Part shown: one piece after another, positions 48,011 to 59,000 of the stretch
Layout: every line of letters starts with the position of its first letter
How positions within the stretch are numbered: position 1 is the first letter of the stretch
Source of the DNA: Struthio camelus
Taxonomy: Eukaryota > Chordata > Aves > Struthioniformes > Struthionidae
DNA length: 64,000 nucleotides
NCBI RefSeq assembly: GCF_040807025.1
Contig: NC_090943.1
Location: 3,582,356-3,646,355, forward strand
Direction: 5' to 3'
The notes under the pieces: generated by a model
What the model was told of the DNA's origin: nothing
Databases searched by the model: none
What the model saw: the letters and a program-made list of their open reading frames with translations, nothing else
Made by a program: the position numbers and the translations under genes

Positions 48011-49599
48011 TTGTGTTTGTGTTGACCAAGTGCTCGGCGTGCGCTTTCCCAGGTTTGCATCTCAGGTGGGTGATTTGGAAGCAGTTGCACTGCATGTGCC
48101 GCCAAAGGGCAGAGCTATCCTGCGAAGCTGTACACAAGCCGCCTGCCTGTAGCTGCTGGACAGCCTGGACTGCTGCGGCCCTGATGCGTGGCTTAGGATC
48201 CCACGTTTCCTGCTGCAGTGTTTGTGCAGGAACAATCATGTTGTGCCCAGCTAAGTCCACTCGCAGAAGGGGAGCTACTTAGATTGATGTGATGCCATTT
48301 CCTGCTAAACCTGCACCCGCTAAACTGGAGCGGTAGAGATTAAGGCAGGATATCATCAGCGTTGGCATTTTTATTCTCCCTCCGGTTCTTGCTCCCTCTT
48401 GCAGGTTTGGCTACAGCTCCTCCAGGCATTTTTGGTTGTCTCCCATCCTCAGGCTCTTTGGTTATTTTCTGTGTTGCTGTTGCATGATGGTAAGTCAGTG
48501 CAGCTCGGCTGCTCTAGCTGCAGTCCTGGTGAACTGGTGGGTTTGCTTAAAATGCTGAGAAGGGAAGCTCGCAAGTTGTGATCTATCTGCCACCCTTTCT
48601 CTTGGGGCAAGTACCCTGAGGCTTCCCTCCTGTCTGCCAGCCAGGCTGCATTCTTGTAATTCACATATAGTTGCTGTTCCATGGAAGTTTAGATCCAGGT
48701 AGTTTTTTTTTAGGTAGTCCTCTACCTAAAAATTGGATATGAGAGTATTTTCTTTCCAAACATCCTTTTCTGCTCGGATGAAGTGTAAAATTCCTGCCTC
48801 GAGGTCAGAAATAAATCCCTTTGGGTTTGTGTGATCATCTAGAAATGGCGAATCCTGCAGAGGTGGATCCTGCACAAGGTCACTTCCACCTGTCCCCCTC
48901 CAAACTCAACCCAGGTCAAGCTTGCATCATGCAGACCCTGAATAGCGGACTGTGTACTGCCAAACAGTGCCCCTCTTTTCTCAGTGAAAGCATGTCTTAC
49001 TGGCGCCATGTAGTACCTTATACTCATTTCTCTTGGGTTTTATCCACTCCTCATTCCATCTCTCCAGTTTACCCAGCTGCACACTTGCAGTTCCTCTCGG
49101 TTCGGGTCACCCTTGCTAAACTCCATCCTCCACATGGCTGTGGACATCAGTAGGCAGAACCAGACCTTGGCCAAGCCTTTTAGTACCACACTTCCGTTTA
49201 GAAAAATAACAGTAGATGATCATTTGCCACTAACTGGACGTTTTGAATATACCTTTCATAGACAGAGAGTGAAGTCCTGCTTTCTTACTGTTGCCCAGAG
49301 TTTCTCCTTGCAGTGTGCTAGGTTTTAGTTAAATGACCGGCATTTAGTTAAATGCTCCCCTGAGACTTTCTTGAGGGTGTTTCAAATTCACAGCCTCCCG
49401 CTCTTGTTGCAGTCACGAGTGGGGGCAAGCGACGGACCACGGTTTTCCACACTGGGCACTTGGGTTTTGAGGGACACGTCTGCAATGCAGAAACTTCCCC
49501 TCTAGATGGCAGAAACGACAGCAGGAAAACGCGTTGGAGACTGAGCTACGAAAGGAGAAAAAACGCAGAAGTGCCCGACACGGCGCTCGCCACAGTCTG
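48011..49599. other. Intergenic region downstream of GUK1
   Basis: No coding exon recognised. Human GUK1 is followed by GJC2 and IBA57 as I recall; neither the connexin coding exon nor the IBA57 motif was found here. Confidence 0.55.
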
Positions 49600-50080
49600 G
49601 TGGTCTCCGGGTGGCGAGCGGGACTTGCTGAGCTCTTGCCAGATGGAAAGGCGCAGAAGCTACGTGCTCAGCGGTCCTGCAAACGCCGTGCTTGCACGCT
49701 TCCCCTGGACTCCCAGAACGGTGCGACTCCCGGCCCTTAATCGGTCCCTCTGGTGTCCCTCCAGGATAGGTAAGTGGTACCCGAGAACGGGCAGGGGCAG
49801 CTCCGTAGCGTTAGAGCAACGCTGTGCAGCAGCTCCAGAAGAGAGCGCTGCCAACGCTTGGGGGGAAAAAAAAAAAAAGCAATTGAGATCATCGCAAATG
49901 ATCGTGTTCAGATCTTGCCCCCTGCTCCCCCCTTCCCTGTCGATAACGGCTATGGACGTCCGAAATAACCTGGTGGGTATTGGGTGACCTGCTTTGAGCG
50001 GCCGCTGCTGTGGCTGACGGAGCGCAGAGACAGAAGGGAGACAGCAGGCTGCGCTGCTTCGATCAGAGCGTGGCGATCGA

Positions 50081-50103
50081 TTTTATTTTATTTTATTTTA
50101 TTT
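50081..50103 (+). repeat. (TTTTA)n microsatellite
   Basis: Four TTTTA units plus TTT within the CpG-dense block. Confidence 0.95.
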
Positions 50104-50281
50104 CTTTACAAGGCAAAACAGTGTTTTTTCCACAGCCTAAGCGCCTCCGTTGCTCTCGAGGCGAGGCCGATCTTCTCCCGACGCCTCGCCGCTTTCCAGC
50201 GGGGTCTTGGCCGCTCGCGTAGCTTGCTCTGGGCGCGACGCGGCGTTGGAAGCTTTCCGCGTTAGGAAGCCGCTTGCGGGC

Positions 50282-50300
50282 AAAAAAAAAAAAAAAAAAA
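50282..50300 (+). repeat. (A)19 tract
   Basis: Nineteen A in a row within the CpG-dense block; no attached retroposon recognised. Confidence 0.95.
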
Positions 50301-52600
50301 TCACAAAAAGCCACTTAAACTCGTGTTCTTCTCCCGAAACGTGTCTGGGAGCCGAGCCCCGTCGGGCTGCGTGACCCGGCCGGCGTCTGCAGGCGCGATC
50401 GGGCCGTCCGGGTCCTCCACGACGTGGGCTTGGCGCGGTTAAAGACGCGGTTCTCCACGTGGCGTAGGACGGTGGGGTTGTCCTCCTCCGTACCTGGGAG
50501 GACTTTTCCGGGCGCTATATAACCCACGAGGAAAACGCCGTCAGTGCCGCGTCCGTTCCTTAGGCCTGCGCTTTCCGCTAGGCGCCCGCTGATACGCAGC
50601 GCTGCCCTCGGGACCGTCGCTCTCCGTTCTCCAGCTGGCCCTGCTCTCCTCTGGCCCCGTTGCGTTTCTCCGCCGTCCTCTCGCAGGTGCTTGTCCTTCG
50701 GCTGCTTCGCTTGCAAAGCTCAGGTTGGCTCTGCACCCGCGGAAGAGCCCGGCCCCAGGTCGCGCGGGGAACCTGCGACCCTCCCGCCGCGAGCGGCCTG
50801 CCCGCGCTGTCGTTCAACCTGGTTCTTGAGAGCCCTGCGAGGACGCCGGCGCACGGACCGGGAGGACGGAGCCCTGCAGGCGGCGGAGAGCGTCCTGGAG
50901 CAAGCCGTCGGCTCGGCCCCGGCCCTCGAAACGCAAAACGTCGCGGCGTAAGGGAGACGAGCGCTGCCGCAGACCGACGCGGGCGTTGAAGGCTCTCTGC
51001 TCAGAGGACGGCCGGGTTGGGGTGGTTTGGGCCACTCGGAGAGGGTGAAGGTCCGAAGGGACGTTCCCGTGGCGGCTTACGGTGAAGTTGCTTGCTGGTA
51101 AGGCTGTAGTTAAAGCAGCCTAGATGCTGTTAAATGTAATTTGTGGGGGGGGAAAAACCCCTGGTTAGTCCGTCTCGGCTGTGTCCGTGCTCCTCACGTT
51201 CACTTAGGACCTTCCAGAGAGTCAGTTCGGCAGGGCGAACGTTTGCAAAGAGAGCTGGTTGCGGTCGATATCGCAATAAAAGCCAGGTCGCAAATTAGGA
51301 ATCGCCGTTATCCGTGCCGGGTATTTGCTCCCCGGCATTGCGCTCCCGCCGGCCAATAAATCACGGATCGTCACTCCCCTGCGCCGGCCGCAGCCCGAAA
51401 GCGGGCGGGAGGGGAGGCGCGCTCCCGGGGCCGTGCCCGGCGCTCGCCCGCCGCCCGTGCCTTCGTTACGCCGCCGCGGGTGGGCTGGAAAGCGGGTCGC
51501 CGGGCCGGGGGGGAACCGAGTCAATCCCGTTCGTGTATTTATTTTAATTCGCTCGGGCGCAGGGTCCCCGCGGCAGGAGCAACGACGAATTGAACAGGGA
51601 TTAAATAGGGAAGGAGGATGCGGAAATCGGGGTAGAGGAGGCGTTTATGCCTCTCCCGGCGTTGAGCAAAGCGCCTGCTGGTACCCAAGAAGCCCAAACA
51701 AGGCATGATATCTCCTGCCCGGGCGTCCGCTTGTGACCGCCGCGCATCCCGCCGCTGGACGGACCCGGCGGGGGCAACAACGGCAGCGTTGAGCGGCGGC
51801 GCGGCCGCAGGGCGCCTGGCACGGCGGCGGCGCCGCTCGCCCCCGAATAATGGCTTTTTTCTTCTTCTTTCCCCCCCCCCCTCGCCACAACCCGCCCGCT
51901 CGCCTTGCGTTTCAGCCCGGCGCCGCTTTGCAGAGGCCTCGGCGATGCGGTGACGGCCGGCCGGACGCGCTTGCCTTTCTTCTCGCCCGCGAAAGGTAGG
52001 GGCGGCCGAAGCGCGTCGTCGCTGCCCCGCAGCGCTGCCGGTTTTGAATTGGCGTTGTGGCAGGGGGAAAGCCTGCGCCGCCGGGGGGGGGGGGGAACGG
52101 CGCGGGACACGGTATAACCCCGAGTGGCGGGCTCGGTTGCTCAGATTTGGGTCTTTTTTATTTTTATTCCCCCCCCACACACACCTTGTGCAAGAAACCG
52201 CAGCCGCACCGAGCGAAAAACCCAAGCGGGTCCTTGCTTTGCTCATCCCGGCGGGTCGGAGGGGACCCTGCGCTGCCGTGCCGTTGGGCAGGGCAACCAA
52301 GCCTGGAGGCTGGCGGGCGGCGTTGGGACGCCAGCAAGGAAGCACGCCTGAGCGACGGCTGCTGCTCCGGACCAGTCGTTTCGCCCTCCGCGTCGGGGCG
52401 GAAAGGGGTTGCCAGGATGCATCGTTAAGGCTGCGACGCCGGCAGCTTGCAGCCGTCCTTCCGCTTCGTTTCAGCCCTCGTCGCCTCCAGCCCCTTCGTC
52501 TCCCCTCCAGCCGCCCGTGGCGGCCGTGCCTCTCTTTGGTCTTTTGGGGGTTAGAGGACCCTAATCCTTCCCTCTGTCGCTTGGGATGTGTTTTCTAGAT

Positions 52601-55085
52601 CTATGCCCGGAGCCCACCGGTGTGCAGACAAACGTGTATTTTTAAAGCCAAGCTGGATGCAGAAGCGTTTTGCAGCCTTCCTCCTAAATGGTGGAAAAAA
52701 TGCTCTCCGGACGCCGGCGGTCGTGGAACGAGCTTCGTTGCAACACCCAAAGCCACAGCAATTTTGTTTTGTGGTCTGCCGAGCGCTTTCCTTTGGAGCA
52801 CCAGCTTAAGCTTTATGCGCTTGTGCATCAAGGAATGATCTCGAAAGAGCGAGAGCGGCCAGAGATTAGAGGTCTGCCGAGCTCGGCCCAGCCGAATGCA
52901 CAGCTGGTGCCTCCAACCCGTGGACAAAAGGTCCATTGACCTTTACATTCTCTGTAAGGTGCTTTTGTGTCGTTTTGTAATAACATCCAGGGACGTAGGT
53001 GCACTTTTCATCCTTACCTCTCCAAATGCCTCACGAAGGGTATCTTCTCTCCTGTGCAGCTGGGAAAAAAGGGCACCGAGTGAGGAAGTGGCTTGACAAC
53101 ATCACCACGGGGCAGTAGCTTAACCTGCTCCCTGGTGGCCTTGTCCTCGAGGCCAGCCTGCCTCCTTTGAAAGAAAACTCTCCTATCGGCTGCCAAACAC
53201 AGTAGCTTCCTCTAGTGATGGGATCTTGTTCTCTCCGACCTCTGCTCCCCATCAATATCTGTAGGTCCTTAGATGAAGCCAGTTTAGAGACGCTTTTGGC
53301 CTTTCTGTAGACTTTGGTCTCCTCCTCATTACAAACTTAGTATCTTTCCTCTGTTTGATGATGGGGGTTTGCTTGCGCTGACCCTCAACTACATCCCTCT
53401 TATCTCCAGGTCACTGCTATGGTCATAGTGAAGGTGGCTACAGGCAATGTTTGTCCAGCTGGGTCCCTTGAGAGCGGGCTGGAGGGATCCTTCGGAGACC
53501 TTCTGAGCCACATTGAGCCCCAGGCAGGACTGGCTCACCCCGAACCACCAGCAGATATCGCGTGGTCGGCTGTGCAGGGCCAAGGGGTGCAGATAGCAGG
53601 TTATTCCCTTCCTTTCATCTGTGGCCACCCATGGTACCTTGTCACCAATGTGTCATGAGTTGCTGGGCCTCTGTCCAGCGCATGCTAGGGAAGTATTTAC
53701 CTCCCAGGCCTGGAAGCTCCATCTCTTCCCATCCCAAAGTGGCCTCTCCTGGTGCTGAAGGGCCCTTCCCAGAGGCTCTTGGAGAAAACACCCAGAGGCT
53801 CTTCGGGGTTTTCTTTGTGCCAGAGCAAAGCCTCCAATGCTCCTCAGCTCTGCCCTTAGTGGCCTGGGCAGCAGACCCTCATCCATCGCTGTACTAAGCG
53901 CAAAAGCTTGACTTAGTAAGTGTATTTAAGCTGTGTTTAATGGGGGAGAGAGCCGTGTCCTCGGAAACGTGGACGTCCCTGTTCTGGCAGGAGGGCTGAG
54001 CAGACACCCCAGTTTCCAAACCAGAGGGGCGCAAAGGAGCCATTTGAGTTTCAGGAGCCAGAGGCACTTTCTCCTCCAGCCCAAACTGCCTTGAATACCA
54101 CAGGAGGGCAATCTATCCTCCCTCCAAACCCTCCTTAAGAAAGTGCCCTTCTGCAAAGCTGCTGAAGGAAATGCCATTTAACTGGATGTTTACGGCAGTG
54201 AGTCATGGGTGGGAATGGGGGAAAGGGGCACGCTAATGATGGGGAAGTTGTGCCTTTGACTCCAGCAAGCTATGAGAGCTACTGCTGAGACATTTTTTGG
54301 GTGTCTTCCAGGAGCAAAATACCAGGAGATTTTTTTCAGTGTATGTAATAAGGAAACCCCTGCTTCCCCTGTCATGTATTGCAGAGGTGGGCTATTGAAT
54401 ACAGCATGTGCTGAAGGTCTCTGCTCCTTGTGCCTTCACTGGAGGGATATATTTTTGGAGGGCCCAGACTCTGACTTTTCTTTAATTTATTGCTTGTTTG
54501 GAGTTCTTCCACCCGAAGTTCATCCAGCCAGCACACGGTTCATCTTCAACGCTGCTCAGCTCCCTTTGACCCTGTCTGTTGCTTGGAGATCTTGGTGACT
54601 AGCCACAGAAACTGCTGTTGTTTCTGCTCCCTGCTGCCAGAAAAAGAGAAAAGAAATGTGGGGGGGGGCCGGGGGTGTCTGTGTTATTTTTCTGGCACTG
54701 TGGGTGTCCTGTCAGCTCTCTGGTTGCCTCCTCAAAAAGTGTGACCCCAGGGCTGCCTGCCAGCCCCACGTCCCTACCTCCGATGCCCTGGGCTGTCCCT
54801 AAGGCACGAGGTGGCTTTGTGTGGGCAGCCAAAACCCCTGAGCAAGCTCTCAGAAACAGATCCTCAGAGCTTCAGCCCTTCTTCTGAGGTCTCTCTTCTC
54901 ACTTGCCCCAGGGGTGGAGAAGCCCCCCGGGGAGGTTGCCACTTGCCAAATTCTCCCAGCCACTGGCAGATGCAAAGAGTGTGTGAGAGGCAGTGGGTAG
55001 GGGGGGATTGATGGGGATCTTGAGGGTTAGTTGTAGAAACTCAAGATAACTGAGGTGAAAGGGTCCTCAGCAGGTGTCAGAGCAG
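52601..55085. other. Intergenic region, no gene seen
   Basis: Moderate GC with short open frames in all frames and no codon pattern or motif that I can link to a family. G-rich run near 54660. Confidence 0.5.
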
Positions 55086-55089
55086 GGCC

Positions 55090-56045
55090 AGCTTTGACAT
55101 TAGATGAAGTTGCTCAGGGTCCTGTCTAGACCACTTTTGAGTATCTTCAGGGATGGAGACCGCAACAACTCCTTTGGACCCTGTGCCAGTGTCTGATCAC
55201 CCTCATGGACAAAACTTTCTTTTTATACCTGCTTGGAACTTCCCTGCAACTTGTGTCTGTGTCTCTTGTTGTCTCACTGCACACCCTGGAGAAAAATCTG
55301 GATTCACCTTTTCTATGACCTCCCATAAGGTAGCTGCATACACCAGTAAGATCTTCTCCTTCCCTTCTGCAGGCTGAACAGACCTAGCTTTCTCAGCCAT
55401 TCCTTTATGTCCTGTTCTACAGCCCATGACCATTTTGGAGGCCTCCACGTGACCCATTCCAGGACCTTTCTTATACTGGGGAGCTCCAAACCGGACACAG
55501 GATCCAGACGTGGTCTCACAAGGGCAGAACAGAGGGAATAATCACTGCCCTCGCCACGTTGGTTATTCTTGCTGAGACAGGCCAGCAGATGGGTGGCCTT
55601 CTTTGCCACAAGGCCACACTGCTGACTTGTGTCCAGCTTGTGCACCAGGACTCCCGATCCTTTTCTGCAGAGCTGCTTTCTAGCCAGTTGCTCCCAAGCT
55701 GTCCTGTGGCATGGGGTTATCCCACACCAGGTGCAGGACTCTACCTTTACCTCTGTTGTACTTCATGATGGTTCCTGCTGGACCATTTCTCTAGCCTGTT
55801 GAGGTCCCTCTGAATAGCAGCCCTGCCCTCCAGCATATCGACAGCTCCCCCCGCAACTGGGGCTGACCGCAACCTTGCTGACAGCGTGCTCTGTCCCATC
55901 ATCCAGGTCATTAACAAAGACACTGAATAGCATTGGCCCCAGCAGTTGTCCCCGAGGGACACTGGCCTCCCCCAGCGAGGGGACAGGCATGGGACCTGGC
56001 AGTACCAGGGACTGCTCGGGGGTGTCAGGACGGAGCTGAGGACTG
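55090..56045 (-). mobile_element. Decayed CR1 LINE fragment, antisense
   Basis: On minus this reads as the C-terminal part of the CR1 reverse transcriptase and its 3' region. The VNDLDDG motif lies near 55897-55917 and AIQRDLNRLEKW near 55770-55810. Further along are pieces like QQCGLVAKKA, SALVRPRLDP and LRKLGLFSLQK, each in a different frame, and then 3' UTR-like sequence. The FADD active-site box expected just after VNDLDDG is replaced by AVSPS, and several frameshifts are present, so it is dead. The 5' part is missing, as usual for CR1. Edges are approximate. Confidence 0.85.
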
Positions 56046-59000
56046 GGGGCAGTAGGAATTGTTTCATGGCATTGGGATAACAAGTGTTTACTTTCTGGAT
56101 CAGTTTATATGAAGCAACCGCATTGCACTGGGAAAAGGCCTATTTTGACATGGGGAGGACTCTGGGACCTTGGCATATCCCAAGGCTACATTTTTGCTTT
56201 ACTTTGTTATTTTTGACTATGACTTTTAATACCCTCTTAAACATGCACTTAGCCCAGAGATTTACAAGTCTCTGCTTTGTGCAAAAGCATCTTTCAAACA
56301 TAAGGTCGAAGCCAGGAAGGGCGCAAGCTGAAACAGGCATGCAGGAGGTTAGCACGCTCCTCCACCACGGAGGGACAGCCCTGCCGGAGAGAAATAAACA
56401 GCTAAAGCAGAGGAACAAGGCCCGGAAACCACAGCTCCTCCCGCCCGGCTGTGTGGCCTGACCATAAGGCCGGAGCGGTGGCCCTGCTCCTGCCCCAGCT
56501 CCAGCAAGCTCCCGTTTCCTTCCTGGCAGCCCCTTCCCAGGAGGGCTGGGAAGAGCCTCCCTCTGCTTCCTTCCCCTTGCAGCGGCACCCAGGCTTTCCG
56601 CAGACATGGCAAGACCTGAACTGAGTGCTGGAGCTGGGTTTCCCCCAGCCAGAGCAAGCCCTCGAGCCGCTCCCATCCCTGGCTAGAAGGACAGAAGCTT
56701 TGAGGGCCATAACAGCATCCAAGTCCTGCTTTAGGCGCCTAAATCCTTGGTTGATCTGGCCCTTTGGGCTGACGCAGGGTTAATCCAACCCAAAACCCAA
56801 CATGACTTTGCCCGTTGGTTTCAGCCAGGACTGGGAAGCCCTAGGAAAACGCCCTGCCCGTGCATCCACAAGTCTCTGCTTTGGAAACCTGATGCCGGTT
56901 CAAAAGTGAGCATGAGCCAAATTCCTTCAGGCACATTTTTATCATCCTTTTTTTCCTGCCGGGGACAATAGTATTGCTTGCTGCTCGGCCCAGCCATTTC
57001 CTCTGCACTTATGGACAGAAATAGTTAACAGAGTTTACTACAAAGGTAATGTCCTCGTTTCCTTTCATGGGCAGCCAGCTCCCCCCGCCTGCCTCCCGCC
57101 CTGCCTGGGCTCTTCAGGTCTCCCAAATTGCTGCTGGGAGCCTTTGGGAGGAGTAGCTATGTAGTGACATGATGTAAGAGCAGACGGTTTCTTCCGCACG
57201 CTGGCATGTGTATCGGTGACCCGGTGACCCGTGCAAGCGCTGCCGCGTCCCCAGGGCTTTCTGCAGCTTCAGCCTTTGCTCTCTGGTTGTGATTCGTGTG
57301 CTCAGAGCACCTCGTGGCTCCAGGGAAGACGTGAGCCCTGCCGCTCTGCATACAGAGCCCCAGCTCTGCAGAGTTTCAAGTCAAAACAGATAAGCTAATA
57401 AAAAGAGGAGGGGAGGAAAGAGAGAGGGAAAGGGAATGCAAGGCATTCCCCAGTGTAGGAGCTCCTCATTTCTTAGCAGGGTTTCTCTAGGGGTTGCAGC
57501 GCCGATCTTGGGTCCAGCAGGGCTCTGAAGCTGACAGCATCAGCCCCAACATCTGGGGCCCCTGGGCCTGCCCACACAGAGAGAGCAGGTCGCTGGCCTG
57601 CCATGCACAGCCTCAGGTTTGATACCACTCCTCCTTGCAAAGTGCTTGGAAACCTCTAGGGCCATCTGTTAGTATGGGTGAAGGATAGGTCCTGGCGAGG
57701 ACCCAGGGCTCCATGGACTGCACTGCTTGGGCTTCATTGACCGTAACTGGGGTGGGACACCCAGGGCAGATTGAGTTGTCCACGTGAAGAGGTCTAGGGC
57801 CATCAGAGATGCCCCAGGCATCTGAGATGTCTGCATAAGAGACAACCACTTCTGCAGGGACAGCTGGAGGTCAGGCAGGACACCCCACAGTCAATGTCTC
57901 ACTACGATGTCTCCATTTAGGACACTAAATCCTACCCTGCCTCCATGCAGCCACCCCAGATGCTTTAACCTGCAAGCTCAGTCATCCCCGTAGCAGCCTC
58001 CCGCCACTGCCGTTGCGATGGAAACTGGCTCTCTGTCCTGGGTGCAAGCAGCAACCAGGCTCGTTTCCATGAATTCCCCCGTACAGCCCCATTGCCCAAG
58101 TCCCGTCTCAGCCCACAATTGGGCAGGCCTGACGATCCCTGTGGCTCTCCTCCCCAGAACAGTCCTCAGGCACGTCGGTGGAGGCACAGGCTGAGGTCAG
58201 CCTCAAAGACAGGCTCTCAAGCCTGTTTCCACAGTCATTACAATCACATGGACCTTCCTTAGAAAGGAAGCAAATGCCTCACCTCAGGAATAATTATCCC
58301 AGGCAGAGCTATTTCAGCTTTGCGCCGTTTGAGCCTGCAAGACATTTCGCAAACTGCCCCAATCCGTTCTGTTTGCTGCGCAAGGGCGCCGAGGACGTGC
58401 AAAGGCTGCTCGCTTGTGAAATCCTGCAGCTGCCGGAGCAGTGGTGGCGGCGGCAAGCTGCGCTCCGCGTGGCCCTGCCAGCGGCCAGGGCTCGCGGCCA
58501 GGGCACAAAGGGGCACACAGCGTTACGGCGGTCGGGGGGTAGCTGCTCTGCCCTCATGTAGCGACTTCTCCAAGGGCACCCGCAGGAACGGGCCGGACGC
58601 GCGAGGCTCTGCTTCAATGAGGCATTGTTGAGTTAAAACAAGGCGTTTCACTTGGATTGGCTCCGGCGGGAGGTAGTTGCTGTCAGGCCATGCACTCGGA
58701 CAAAGCTTTTTTCAAGCCACAGGGCAGGGGGAGAGCGAGCGGAAGCGCACGGATGTGAGCTAGGGTGAACCAGGTGCTCGGGAGGACACGTGCCAGCAGC
58801 GGTGCACGGGCTCTCCTTGCATGCCAGCTGCAAGTCATTGCTGCTCTACCCAGCGTCGGGCAAGAAGGACTGTATTTACTAGCCCTAAACTTGGTCTCAG
58901 TCTGATTTTCCAGACCTAGGTGTCTGCAGGGGACTGACTCCACAGGGCTTGGTGGGAAACGCCAGGTGGGTTGAACGTGAGACTTCCCACCGCTCTGGCC

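Larger units (their letters stand above)
49600..52600. promoter_or_regulatory. CpG-dense block with no assigned gene
   Basis: About 3 kb of CpG-rich DNA standing out from moderate-GC flanks, strongest at 50.3-51.0 and 51.35-52.5 kb. It has a TATATAA at 50516-50522, a CCAATAAAT at about 51352, (TTTTA)4 at 50081-50103, A19 at 50282-50300 and several C or G runs. Long open frames occur on both strands (for example 51539-52345 minus, 268 codons), but they are Arg/Ala/Pro-rich, as expected of non-coding GC-rich DNA, and I recognise none. It could be a promoter of an unannotated or non-coding transcript, or the remnant of one. Confidence 0.4.

Noticed and set aside
50315-50716. 133-codon minus frame with GVFLVGYIAPGK
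   Set aside because: Looks a little protein-like, but I could not place it in a family, and it lies in stop-poor CpG DNA.
51539-52345. 268-codon minus frame
   Set aside because: Arg/Ala/Pro/Gly-rich, as expected when CpG-dense DNA lacks stops by chance; not recognised as any protein.
57613-57849. Possible LTR or retroviral remnant
   Set aside because: The sequence looked faintly transposon-like, but no LTR ends, primer site or conserved motif could be found.
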